A stretch of DNA of 23,772 bases from UBA1195 sp045598025 (GTDB taxonomy: Bacteria; Bacteroidota; Bacteroidia; Bacteroidales; WCHB1-69): positions 1 through 23,772 of the forward strand of contig JAZLLH010000004.1 in assembly GCA_045598025.1 (NCBI GenBank), written 5' to 3'. The notes under the pieces were generated by a model. That model worked only from the letters and a program-made list of their open reading frames with translations. It did no database searches and was not told the origin of the DNA. Each line of letters opens with the position of its first letter. The stretch's first letter is position 1. Below are positions 1-8,727 of the stretch, one piece after another. Both the position numbers and the translations under genes were made by a program.

Positions 1-168
1 GTGTTTTTTTTGCTTCTAAATTACTGAATATCAATCACTTTTTAATAATGACCATCAAATAGTTTTCGACAAAATGTGTTGATAACTATTTGGGTAACAA
101 TAAATTATACGAAAATTTCATTTTTTTGTCATGTACTAAAAGAATTTTTACAATTTCAAAATTTATAC

Positions 169-3100
169 ATGGATAAAAACATATCTCGCATACTACGCAT
201 ATTCAATGCTGCATGGCTGTTATTTTCCTGTCTGCATGCGGAAGCGCAAGTGTGTTTCTCCGTCGATAAAAAACAGGGATGTGCCCCGCTCACTGTTACT
301 TTCAGTGACAAAACACCCGGTAATATCAAGAGTTGGAACTGGGATTTCGGAGACGGTGCCACTCCTTCTGTCAAGCAGAATCCAACCCATACCTATACTT
401 CGGTAGGCTATTACGATGTGAAACTGACTGTTACTTTCGCCGACGGTTCAGTCAAAGATACTACCTATATTCGGTACATCCATACCGCTACTCATCCCAC
501 AATATATTACAGCGCACATCCCGATTCCGTATGTCCGGGATCTGACGTAAAATTTACTTCTTACATACAGTCGAATGAAGGAATAGGCAGCGTATTCTGG
601 GACTTCAAAGACGGATATACAGACACCAACCGACATCCGGTCCACCGCTACATGTCGTCAGGACGGTATCACCCCACGTTGAGAGTCACGGACACACTTG
701 GCTGTCTCAGTGTGGATTCTTTAAGCAAAACCATTTTCGTCAGAAAAAAACCGAAAACCGATTTCTATACTCCGGACTCTGTCCTGTGTATAAAGACAGC
801 CTCGGATACCCGATTCGTTACCTTTGTCAACAAAACACAAGGGGCTGCTACCTATCACTGGGATTTCGATGATGGAAGCACCTCAACCCAGTTTCAACCG
901 TCCCACACTTTTTCCTACGGAGACTACGATGTACGCCTGGTTGCCGTTTCCGATGAAGGCTGCGCAGATACGCTGGTCAAGAAAGGACATGTATCCCTCA
1001 ACCTGTTTACGCCCTCTTTCACCATATCGGATTCCGTTTTCTGCAAAGTGCCTGCCGATGTAACCTTTACCGGATATGGAGCCAATTATTACCGTTGGCG
1101 CATTTCCGATGGGGGTGACCATGTGTACGAAAAAATGACTTACGAATACAAAACGAGCATTCGGGAAGCCGGTGTTTACGATGTGGTTCTCATCAGCCAA
1201 AATCGTCTCGGATGTACCGACACGTTGAGGAAACCTCACGCTCTGTGGATATTCGATACTTTACCTGAAGCTGTTATAGATATTCAGGATACTCAACACT
1301 GTAATCCCGATGCCGTCATTACATTCCGCAACCTCACTCCCTGCGACAGTACTCTTGATTTGGGTTTGGGCGTCACGGCCTGGGATTTCGGAGATGGAAC
1401 AGCCAATGCCATAGGAGATTCCGTTACACATGTATACGGGAAACATGGCAGATGGAACATCCGATGCTATATCACCACTCCCTACGGATGCCCCTTGAAA
1501 ACAATTGTTCAGGAGATTTGGAACCAACGTATTGCACCAGTCAACATTAATCTGGAGACGAGGCAGGGATGCACGCCCTTGTATGTCCGTACAAATCCGG
1601 CTGTAGTACTGGATACCAGCTCTTCGCTTATCGTCAAAATGACAATGTTTTGGGGAAACGGAGACTCTTCCGTATGGAAGGCCGGTGACATCCATCCGGT
1701 AATTTATGGGGATGATACCATTAGTCTATCAACCTATCCGCCCTATGCTTCATATACATACAATGACACTGGACAATTCACCGTGTATGCCTATTTCATC
1801 AACGAACAGGGTTGTACGCGGGTAGATTCCACTGCAGTATCGGTCGGGATACCTCCTTCCTACTACTGGCGCTTTGACAGTTTAGGGGAGCGCTGCATCT
1901 CAGATTACCGTTTGGAAGTATTTGCCCAGGATTCCATGTATTGGGACCCTGTCAAAGGCGACAGCCTTCCGATAGCCGGTGCGGCTGCCAACTATTACAA
2001 CTGGTCGTGCATGCAGATTTCCGGTAAAGACACCGCCTCGATGAGCGTGGGAGAGGGAAGCCATGCTTTTCTGAATCCTACCCAACTCGGATACAACCAT
2101 TACTGCCTGCAGGCATTCCACAACGGATGTCCGGGCAAGCGACTCTGCAAAGATTCGTTAGGCTACGCCTGTCCACCGATGGCAAAGATATCCCCTCTGC
2201 TTGAACCCCACGTAATGAACAATCTCTACTGTGAATACCCAGCTATTCATTTCAAGGACAGTTCGGACCTGTCCACCTCGCGAACCTGGTATTTCGGAGA
2301 TCCTTATTTCAGTCATCTTCCTCAATGGGAATGTGACACTTCCCAACGGAAAGATACGCTCTACAGTTTTCACAAAGGCCCTTATACAAAGGATGGGCTA
2401 GGGTTTATCTACGCCACCTTGATTGCCGTCAATGACGACAGTACAGGTGCCAAGGGTATGTACAACCGCTGCAAAGTATGCTACGACACCTCCTACAGTT
2501 ACATCCGCATGGTAGAAACATACCCGGATCTGCGCATTCCATCCATCTGCAAAGGAGATACCCTGAAGGTGTATGACTCCACTCTTTCGGGAGGCATCCC
2601 ATTTTCATTGGAATGGAATCTTATGCAGGGGAGGAGCATATTGAAAACGGATACCATGTATAACCCGATGTTCAGGGATTCTGCCCTCAATCTGCACATC
2701 ATCCGACTTCCCTTCAAATACGTCATGCACACTCCCGGAACCTATAGTTCCGTCATCAACGGATTGATTAATTTCAGCAAGGCTTACGACAAATATGCCA
2801 TCGGTCACGACACCGTCTACATCAAGCCGAATACTGCTGGCCACAATGTCTTATCCTGCCAAAAAACAGACGTATGCGCATATACCGACACGATTGACTT
2901 TGTCGTATACCCCAAAAGCATACCCGTCTTTTCTTCTCCTCCTCACGCCTGCATAGGAGACAGCGTACTGTTTGTCAATGCTTCCTACACTCCGAAACCC
3001 TATGATACGGCAGCTCTGTCCTATCGGTGGAACACTGCCGGAAGGAGCGACACCAACCGTAATGCCACCTATGTCTTCTCCAAGGGAGGATATTACAACG

Positions 3101-5202
3101 TGGCTCTTCAACTCACCAATTCCATGGGCTGCGATAGCGGATTCGTGATGAAAAACGCCATCTACATCCAGGGTATCAATGTCAGCTGGACTCCAAGAAA
3201 AAATCAGTTTGATGTTTGCAACAAAAGCAAGACCCGCCTCTGCGCCAATATCGTTTCCGGAGATATAGACAACAATCTTTCCTACCAATGGACGGTCAAT
3301 AACGGGAAATATCTGTACCGTACTCCCGCCAGAATTTCCGGAAAAGACACTGTCGAAGTGGGATTCGATGTGGACTCGTCCCGTTACGTAAGCATCACAC
3401 TGTTTGTGTACGACAGCGTCACGGGATGTACGAACACCTATACGGATTCCCTTTTCATCCACCGGCCCATAGCAGATTTCATCTCTACTCCCCATGTATC
3501 CCCCTGTCCGGAACTGCCGGTAGATTTCACCGATACCAGCCGTGCAACCAGCGATTTTTCCAACTGCCAGCTGGTCCGTTGGGAATGGACTTTCTTTGAC
3601 CGGGGCGACACTTTACACTCCTACATACCGAATCCTACCCACGTGTATTCCTATTCCGGAACCTACGACGTCCGGCTGGTGGTGAGCGACACACTCCATT
3701 GCACCGATACCCTCTACAGACCCGAATACGTCCGCATAGGCGGAACGGACGGCAAATTCGATGTATCGGTGACACAGGGCTGTGTTCCTCTGAATGTGGA
3801 GTTTGACATTGTCACTTGGAAAAAGGCCGACACCGTGCGTATGATTTTCGGAGACGGAAACACTACCGTCATTTCCGCTCTTCCCTATAAAACAGATGGA
3901 AACGGTTACTATTATTACAAGGTTTCTCATTCTTATACCACCCCGGGCAAATACATTCCTTCCATGGAGACCGTGTTATGGTCGGAGGACTCGGACAGCA
4001 CCCTGTTTCCATGCAGGCAGGGCTATATAGGCGAAGATACCATTTACGCTGTACTGCTGCTGCCGAAATTCGAATCGGATACCAGCGTATGCCTCGGTGC
4101 TCCCGTCACCTTCCGCAACTTCAGCGATGAAGCCAACGGAAACATACTGCCGCCTTTCATAGAGCCCTTGGACTCTTTCTTTTGGGATTATGGTAACGGA
4201 CAGACGGATGTATCGAATTTTCACGGACAAACCCGGTACGACAGTGCCGGAATTTTCACCATCACCTTCCGGGCTTCCGTCCGGGGATGCAGCACGGAAT
4301 ACCAACAGCAGATACGGGTTATCGGTCCTCCCGATGTCCGGATTCTCCATTTCGACTCTACCGGCTGCGGACACGTCACGGCATTTTTTGACATGGATTC
4401 CCTGAGGGAAGATGTCACGCAGTTCGAATGGATATTCTGTGATGGGACGTTCAGTCACGAACGGCCTGCAAGTTTTGATTTCCAGACCACCGGATGCTAT
4501 CCGGACTCGCTTGTGCTCACTTATTCCGAAGCCCATTGTACCCATACCTATTCCGATACCATATGCGTCACCGTTTTCCGGCTTCCTGCAGCTGATTTCC
4601 GCATTTTCAATCTGCAGAAAAAAAACATCACAGACGACTCGGAGCACGGAGCCCAAACGGGAGAAAAAATCTCCTTCACCGACAATACCCAGATAGGAGA
4701 TGCCCCTATCCGGACATGGCTCTGGTGTTTTGGAGATAAGGATACTCTCATCGGCTATGAGCCAAACCCAACGGAACACACCTATCAGGGCGTTTCCGGA
4801 ACCATGAGTGTAATGCTTCATGTCATTGATACCAACGGCTGCGAAGATTCCGTCCTGCATACGCTGCTGCTGCTGGAATATCTCCGTTTTCCCAATGTAT
4901 TTTCTCCCAATGGTGACGGCATCAATGATGTATTCGATCCAACGGAAGCCGGCGGGATATTTGAAGATTTCGACATGATTATCTATAACCGATGGGGAGA
5001 AATCGTATGGCAACGCAACTGCCGCAGCAACGGAAACGGAGCTGCGTGCCCCAATTACGATGATGAGAATTTCTGGTGGAACGGACGCACCTCCCAGGGG
5101 GCGGAAGCATCTGAAGGCGTCTACTTTTGGGTTGTCAAGGCCAAACCTCTTTCCGGAATGGACGACATCCTGCTGCACGGCAGTGTCACCTTACTCAGAT
5201 AG
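169..5202 (+). CDS. Giant secreted PKD-repeat protein with gliding-motility-type (CHU_C, T9SS type B) C-terminal domain
   Basis: This is a 1,677-residue protein that is probably exported and displayed on the cell surface. Residues 1-26 form a signal peptide ending in AEAQ. The body is a string of PKD-like beta-sandwich repeats. The hallmark W-x-FGDG or a variant recurs near residues 57, 144, 231, 405, 1137 and 1517, often followed by NPTHTY and a G-x-Y-DV strand; about a dozen repeats are visible, some degenerate. Residues 1572-1677 match the CHU_C/TIGR04131 domain: FPNVFSPNGDGINDVF, then YNRWGEIVW and a final strand rich in hydrophobics. That domain is the type IX secretion signal of type B substrates in Bacteroidota. 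I chose ATG 169 because the signal peptide starts there; a GTG at 76 would add 31 residues and spoil it. PKD repeats usually bind polysaccharide or protein, or act as spacers; the ligand is unknown. I see no enzymatic domain. The ORF is intact. Confidence 0.88.
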   Translation: MDKNISRILRIFNAAWLLFSCLHAEAQVCFSVDKKQGCAPLTVTFSDKTPGNIKSWNWDFGDGATPSVKQNPTHTYTSVGYYDVKLTVTFADGSVKDTTYIRYIHTATHPTIYYSAHPDSVCPGSDVKFTSYIQSNEGIGSVFWDFKDGYTDTNRHPVHRYMSSGRYHPTLRVTDTLGCLSVDSLSKTIFVRKKPKTDFYTPDSVLCIKTASDTRFVTFVNKTQGAATYHWDFDDGSTSTQFQPSHTFSYGDYDVRLVAVSDEGCADTLVKKGHVSLNLFTPSFTISDSVFCKVPADVTFTGYGANYYRWRISDGGDHVYEKMTYEYKTSIREAGVYDVVLISQNRLGCTDTLRKPHALWIFDTLPEAVIDIQDTQHCNPDAVITFRNLTPCDSTLDLGLGVTAWDFGDGTANAIGDSVTHVYGKHGRWNIRCYITTPYGCPLKTIVQEIWNQRIAPVNINLETRQGCTPLYVRTNPAVVLDTSSSLIVKMTMFWGNGDSSVWKAGDIHPVIYGDDTISLSTYPPYASYTYNDTGQFTVYAYFINEQGCTRVDSTAVSVGIPPSYYWRFDSLGERCISDYRLEVFAQDSMYWDPVKGDSLPIAGAAANYYNWSCMQISGKDTASMSVGEGSHAFLNPTQLGYNHYCLQAFHNGCPGKRLCKDSLGYACPPMAKISPLLEPHVMNNLYCEYPAIHFKDSSDLSTSRTWYFGDPYFSHLPQWECDTSQRKDTLYSFHKGPYTKDGLGFIYATLIAVNDDSTGAKGMYNRCKVCYDTSYSYIRMVETYPDLRIPSICKGDTLKVYDSTLSGGIPFSLEWNLMQGRSILKTDTMYNPMFRDSALNLHIIRLPFKYVMHTPGTYSSVINGLINFSKAYDKYAIGHDTVYIKPNTAGHNVLSCQKTDVCAYTDTIDFVVYPKSIPVFSSPPHACIGDSVLFVNASYTPKPYDTAALSYRWNTAGRSDTNRNATYVFSKGGYYNVALQLTNSMGCDSGFVMKNAIYIQGINVSWTPRKNQFDVCNKSKTRLCANIVSGDIDNNLSYQWTVNNGKYLYRTPARISGKDTVEVGFDVDSSRYVSITLFVYDSVTGCTNTYTDSLFIHRPIADFISTPHVSPCPELPVDFTDTSRATSDFSNCQLVRWEWTFFDRGDTLHSYIPNPTHVYSYSGTYDVRLVVSDTLHCTDTLYRPEYVRIGGTDGKFDVSVTQGCVPLNVEFDIVTWKKADTVRMIFGDGNTTVISALPYKTDGNGYYYYKVSHSYTTPGKYIPSMETVLWSEDSDSTLFPCRQGYIGEDTIYAVLLLPKFESDTSVCLGAPVTFRNFSDEANGNILPPFIEPLDSFFWDYGNGQTDVSNFHGQTRYDSAGIFTITFRASVRGCSTEYQQQIRVIGPPDVRILHFDSTGCGHVTAFFDMDSLREDVTQFEWIFCDGTFSHERPASFDFQTTGCYPDSLVLTYSEAHCTHTYSDTICVTVFRLPAADFRIFNLQKKNITDDSEHGAQTGEKISFTDNTQIGDAPIRTWLWCFGDKDTLIGYEPNPTEHTYQGVSGTMSVMLHVIDTNGCEDSVLHTLLLLEYLRFPNVFSPNGDGINDVFDPTEAGGIFEDFDMIIYNRWGEIVWQRNCRSNGNGAACPNYDDENFWWNGRTSQGAEASEGVYFWVVKAKPLSGMDDILLHGSVTLLR

Positions 5203-5251
5203 ACATACAAAAAAAAGCGGAATTTATCCCCATTTATATTTAGAAATGTTA

Positions 5252-5259
5252 TACCTTTG
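5252..5259 (+). promoter_or_regulatory. Probable -7 promoter element for kbl-tdh
   Basis: TACCTTTG matches the Bacteroidota -7 consensus TAnnTTTG and lies 43 bases before the kbl ATG in an AT-rich 100-base gap. I see no convincing -33 TTTG at the usual spacing, so the assignment rests on the -7 box and its position. Confidence 0.55.
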
Positions 5260-5302
5260 CAAGTCTTTTGCTAAGAGTAGAAATATTTAAAAATATAGCA
5301 TT

Positions 5303-6490
5303 ATGTATACTGAGTTTCAAGAATATCTGAAAAAGGAACTGGCCCAAATCGAAGCCGATGGCCTGTACAAACACGAACGCATCATCGAAAGCGCCCAGGG
5401 TGCCGAAATCATGGTTGGCGGCAAAAAATGCCTCAACTTCTGTGCAAACAACTATCTGGGACTGGCTGACAATCCCGAACTGATTCAGGCAGCCAAGGAC
5501 GGTATGGACGCTCGCGGTTACGGCATGGCTTCCGTCCGTTTCATCTGCGGATGCCAGGATCTCCACAAAACCTTGGAAAAGAAAATCGCCGATTTCTTCG
5601 GAACGGAAGATACCATTCTTTACGCAGCCTGCTTCGACGCCAACGGCGGCGTGTTTGAACCCCTGCTGACGGCTGACGATGCCATCATTTCCGATGCATT
5701 GAACCATGCTTCCATCATCGACGGTGTGCGTCTGTGCAAAGCCCAGCGTTTCCGTTATGCCAATGCCGACATGGCCGATCTTGAAAAACAGTTGCAGGAT
5801 GCCCAGAAATGCCGCTTCCGCCTGATCGTCACCGACGGTGTGTTCTCCATGGACGGCAATGTCTGCCCGCTGGACAAAATCTATGAACTGGCTCAGAAAT
5901 ACAACGCCATGGTCATGGTGGACGAAAGCCATTCTGCAGGCGTAGTCGGCAAGACCGGTCGCGGTGTCACCGAACATTACAACCTCAGAGGCAAAGTGGA
6001 AATCCTGACCGGAACCCTCGGCAAGGCTTTCGGCGGTGCCATGGGCGGTTTCACCACCGGACGCAAGGAAATCATTGATATGCTGCGTCAGCGTTCACGT
6101 CCTTACCTGTTCTCCAACTCCATGGCTCCGGGTCTGGTTGCCGCCGGCATCCGCATGTTCGACATGATGACCGAAACCAACACCCTGCAGGACAAGCTGC
6201 ACGCCAATACGGAATACTTCATCAAGAAGATGGTCGAAGCCGGATTCGACTGCAAACCTTCACAGTCTGCCATCTGCGCCGTGATGCTGTACGATGCCCC
6301 GCTGTCCCAGAAGTTTGCCGCCAAATTGCAGGAAGAAGGCATTTTCGTAACCGGTTTCTACTATCCTGTCGTACCGAAAGGACAGGCCAGAATCCGCGTT
6401 CAGGTTTCTGCCGCACACGAAAGGGAACACCTCGACAGATGCATCGCTGCCTTCACAAAGATTGGTAAAGAATTGGGTATTTTGAAATAA
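5303..6490 (+). CDS. kbl: Glycine C-acetyltransferase (2-amino-3-ketobutyrate CoA ligase)
   Basis: This PLP enzyme cleaves 2-amino-3-ketobutyrate with CoA to glycine and acetyl-CoA, the second step of threonine degradation. At 395 residues it has the family's usual length. Visible landmarks of the alpha-oxoamine synthase fold are the N-terminal NFCANNYLGLADNP (about 45-58), NHAS with the PLP-stacking His135, VDESH with Asp207, and TGTLGKAFGG with the Schiff-base Lys241. Related enzymes (serine palmitoyltransferase, KBL/AONS/ALAS) share these motifs. The identity as Kbl is supported by the overall sequence and by the threonine dehydrogenase gene 16 bases downstream. The two genes almost certainly form one operon, with a promoter-like box at 5252 and a terminator at 7485. 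The protein is cytoplasmic, and nothing is missing or truncated. Confidence 0.95.
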   Translation: MYTEFQEYLKKELAQIEADGLYKHERIIESAQGAEIMVGGKKCLNFCANNYLGLADNPELIQAAKDGMDARGYGMASVRFICGCQDLHKTLEKKIADFFGTEDTILYAACFDANGGVFEPLLTADDAIISDALNHASIIDGVRLCKAQRFRYANADMADLEKQLQDAQKCRFRLIVTDGVFSMDGNVCPLDKIYELAQKYNAMVMVDESHSAGVVGKTGRGVTEHYNLRGKVEILTGTLGKAFGGAMGGFTTGRKEIIDMLRQRSRPYLFSNSMAPGLVAAGIRMFDMMTETNTLQDKLHANTEYFIKKMVEAGFDCKPSQSAICAVMLYDAPLSQKFAAKLQEEGIFVTGFYYPVVPKGQARIRVQVSAAHEREHLDRCIAAFTKIGKELGILK

Positions 6491-6506
6491 TAAAGCATAG
6501 CACAAG

Positions 6507-7466
6507 ATGAAAAGAATATTGATTGTCGGTGCCGGCGGACAGATCGGTTCCGAACTGACCAGAACCCTTCGCGACATTTACGGTGACAGCAATGTGGTCG
6601 TTTCCGACCTCCGTCCTTTAAAAGGCGAAATTTACGAGCGTGGTCCTATCGAACGCATTGATTCCACGCAAATCATGCAGATTGCAGAGGCCGTAAAGAA
6701 ATACAACATCGACACCATTTATAATCTGGCCGCCATCCTTTCCGCAACGGCCGAACTCAACCCCATGCTGGGTTGGAACGTCGGTATCGGAAGCCTCGTC
6801 AACTGTCTGGAAGTGGCCAGACTTTTCGGCTGCGCCGTTTTCACTCCCTCCTCCATCGGAGCTTTCGGTCCTTCCACACCGCACGACGACACGCCTCAAG
6901 ATACGATACAGCGTCCGAACACCATTTACGGTGTCACCAAGGTTACCGGAGAACTGTTGAGCGACTACTATTTCACCCGTTTCGGTGTGGATACCCGCTC
7001 GGTCCGTTTCCCGGGTCTGATTTCCCACCTGACGCTCCCCGGCGGAGGTACCACCGATTACGCTGTGGAAATCTATTATGCCGCTGTCAAGGGTGAAAAA
7101 TTTGTATGTCCCATCGCCAAGGGAACCTACATGGACATGATGTACATGCCGGATGCCCAGAAGGCCATGGTCGACATCATGGAAGCCGATCCTGCCAAGT
7201 TCGTCCACCGGAACAGTTTCAACGTGACTTCGATGAGTTTCGATCCGGAAATCATTTACCAGGCCATCAAGAAATACTGTCCCGATTTTGAAATGGAATA
7301 CAAGTTTGATCCCATCCGTCAGAAAATTGCCGACAGCTGGCCCAACCACATGGACGACAGCTGCGCCCGCAACGAATGGGGCTGGAATCCTGTCTACGAT
7401 CTGGACAAGATGACGGTCGACATGCTCGAAAACCTGAAAATCAAACACGAAAAGGGTCTGTTCTAA
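6507..7466 (+). CDS. L-threonine 3-dehydrogenase, extended SDR type (NAD-dependent epimerase/dehydratase fold)
   Basis: It is predicted to oxidise L-threonine to 2-amino-3-ketobutyrate with NAD+, feeding the Kbl reaction encoded just upstream. The 319 residues have the extended short-chain dehydrogenase layout: a glycine-rich NAD loop GAGGQIG at 8-14, an acidic residue after the second strand (SDLRP, about 33-37), NLAA at 73-76, catalytic Ser115/Ser116 and YGVTK with Tyr141 and Lys145. FPGLIS and the GGGTTDYAVEIYYAA stretch are typical of the threonine dehydrogenases of this fold, known from Flavobacterium, archaea and mammals. This differs from the zinc-dependent MDR-type Tdh of E. coli. Without the kbl neighbour the best call would be a generic SDR, so the context is decisive. 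A perfect-stem terminator follows 18 bases after the stop codon. Confidence 0.9.
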   Translation: MKRILIVGAGGQIGSELTRTLRDIYGDSNVVVSDLRPLKGEIYERGPIERIDSTQIMQIAEAVKKYNIDTIYNLAAILSATAELNPMLGWNVGIGSLVNCLEVARLFGCAVFTPSSIGAFGPSTPHDDTPQDTIQRPNTIYGVTKVTGELLSDYYFTRFGVDTRSVRFPGLISHLTLPGGGTTDYAVEIYYAAVKGEKFVCPIAKGTYMDMMYMPDAQKAMVDIMEADPAKFVHRNSFNVTSMSFDPEIIYQAIKKYCPDFEMEYKFDPIRQKIADSWPNHMDDSCARNEWGWNPVYDLDKMTVDMLENLKIKHEKGLF

Positions 7467-7484
7467 GCCTTTTTCCTGCCGTAC

Positions 7485-7513
7485 AAAAAGGAGCCTCCGG
7501 GCTCCTTTTTTTT
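7485..7513 (+). terminator. Rho-independent terminator of kbl-tdh
   Basis: A perfect 11-bp stem (AAAAAGGAGCC at 7485-7495, GGCTCCTTTTT at 7500-7510) with loop TCCG is followed by a run of T through 7513. It lies 18 bases after the tdh stop codon. Confidence 0.93.
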
Positions 7514-7605
7514 GTTTTCGGGAGGTGCAGGTCCTGCAATCCGTGTGGGACGGTTATGCGTATGGCAGCGTGCAGTTCCGGCGGCTTCCGATACGTAAAA
7601 TATTC

Positions 7606-7636
7606 TATACAAATTTGCATTACGCAGATTTGTATA
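7606..7636. repeat. AT-rich inverted repeat, operator-like
   Basis: TATACAAATTTGC (7606-7618) and GCAGATTTGTATA (7624-7636) are complementary at 12 of 13 positions around the 5-base spacer ATTAC. There is no T-run directly after it, so it is not a standard terminator. It could be a regulator binding site or the stem of an RNA structure. Confidence 0.55.
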
Positions 7637-7809
7637 ATTGCAGAAGGATTTTGAACAGGCCGATGCCGGAAACCATCCGATATATTTACGAAGATTTGAA
7701 GGCGTGACATGGTACATCCAGAAAATATGCACTGATAATTATTTGAGGCACAGCATATATATTAATTTGATTTTTTTTATCATAATGCTAAGGCGTATCT
7801 GTTTTTTTT

Positions 7810-7817
7810 TACATTTG
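7810..7817 (+). promoter_or_regulatory. Possible -7 promoter element for the 7953-9342 gene pair
   Basis: TACATTTG fits TAnnTTTG and is the only good match upstream of this gene pair. It implies a leader of roughly 130 bases, longer than at the other promoters in this window. No clear -33 element is visible. Confidence 0.35.
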
Positions 7818-7952
7818 CGCCGTGGTTTTCCGGTTTCGGATGTCGGGTTTTTTCTGTTTTTCGGAAAGGAGGTTGTAAAGGGGAAACAGGTACTGAAGGA
7901 ATTTGTATAAATCATTGGATCAAATAATTAGTCATTTTTAAACACTCTTATT

Positions 7953-8708
7953 ATGAAAAGAATTGTCATTTTGTTCGCATCGGTTTTCTGCCTGAATGTC
8001 ATTGGATTCTCCCAGGATTGTTTCGGTACTTTGCATTGGACGATAGACTCGATAACTACTAAGAAACACCTGCTTCTTCCTCCGTACCAGCTCTGTGGAG
8101 AAACTTTCGCTCCCAAGGATACGATATGGCCTTTGCTTCTCATTACAAACAAATCAGGCAGGGATTATGGAGCAAAGGATTCGATGAATCTGGATGTTCG
8201 GTGGGCAGTGTTCAACGAGCAGGAAGACACCCTATATTCGTTAGATCTTAAAATTGTAAGTTCTCAATGGGAAGACGGTGTAAGCTATAATCGTGGATGG
8301 ACTTTTGCAAAAATCAGTCTGAATGGATATCCGGACGGGGAATATACCTTTCGGGCATGGATAAGGTCGACGAAGGATGACGGAATCTATTGCGATTCCA
8401 TTCAGGAACTTTCTTCCTTCCAGGCGAAATTCAAAGTGCGGGACAACGTGGGAATCGAGGAAGCAGCTACGGATAACATTTCCGTATATCCCAATCCCGC
8501 GCAGGATAGGGTGACAGTCAGTACCGGTTCGGAACCTCTACGTAAAGTGCAGCTGTACAATATGCTGGGACAAAATGTCAGGGAATATGCCACCGACGGA
8601 ACGGCCAGTGAATGCACCCTGGACGTATCCGCCCTGCCGAAGGGCATGTATCTGCTGAAGATTCAGTCCGGGAAATCAAACATGGTGAAAAAAATAGCAA
8701 TAGAATAA
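7953..8708 (+). CDS. Secreted protein with T9SS type A C-terminal sorting domain, function unknown
   Basis: The 251-residue protein begins with a signal peptide (about residues 1-20, ending GFSQ). The middle region (about 21-170) is beta-rich and matches no enzyme family I can name. It resembles an immunoglobulin-like or wrapping-type domain found in Bacteroidota surface proteins (LDVRWAVFNEQEDTLYSLDL, then YPDGEYTFRAWI). Residues 178-251 form the Por_Secre_tail/TIGR04183 sorting domain: VYPNPAQDRVTV, VQLYNMLGQNV, LDVSALPKGMYLLKI, and a terminal strand ending KKIAIE. That tail directs passage through the type IX system and is usually removed, with attachment to A-LPS or release. The gene is followed 19 bases later by a lipoprotein gene, and the pair sits between two terminators, so it is probably a two-gene operon. 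I infer no catalytic role. Confidence 0.85.
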   Translation: MKRIVILFASVFCLNVIGFSQDCFGTLHWTIDSITTKKHLLLPPYQLCGETFAPKDTIWPLLLITNKSGRDYGAKDSMNLDVRWAVFNEQEDTLYSLDLKIVSSQWEDGVSYNRGWTFAKISLNGYPDGEYTFRAWIRSTKDDGIYCDSIQELSSFQAKFKVRDNVGIEEAATDNISVYPNPAQDRVTVSTGSEPLRKVQLYNMLGQNVREYATDGTASECTLDVSALPKGMYLLKIQSGKSNMVKKIAIE

Positions 8709-8727
8709 ATCATCAAATTTTAAGATT

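Larger units (their letters stand above)
7514..7952. other. Gene-poor intergenic region of 439 bases
   Basis: I find no convincing gene here. The open frames in it (for example on the plus strand from 7638) have no family resemblance and start inside or near structured non-coding sequence. What can be seen is a short GC-rich palindrome at 7526-7538, a 13-bp inverted repeat at 7606-7636, several T-runs (7769-7779, 7801-7810) and a -7-like box TACATTTG at 7810-7817, which could drive the next two genes with a long leader of about 130 bases. Confidence 0.6.

Noticed and set aside
76..168. Upstream GTG start for the PKD-repeat protein
   Set aside because: It would add 31 residues before a clear signal peptide at Met169, and the added part looks like translated AT-rich leader.
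3976..5178. 400-codon open frame on the minus strand inside the PKD-repeat gene
   Set aside because: Antisense to a continuous repeat protein with a recognised secretion domain; no family resemblance and no promoter of its own.
7526..7538. Palindrome TGCAGG-T-CCTGCA after the tdh terminator
   Set aside because: Short, isolated and with no nearby promoter or second copy; expected by chance in this much sequence.
7638..7910. Plus-strand frame in the gene-poor region before the type IX cargo gene
   Set aside because: The translation is not family-like, it spans a likely -7 promoter box at 7810 and T-runs, and it has no sensible start context.
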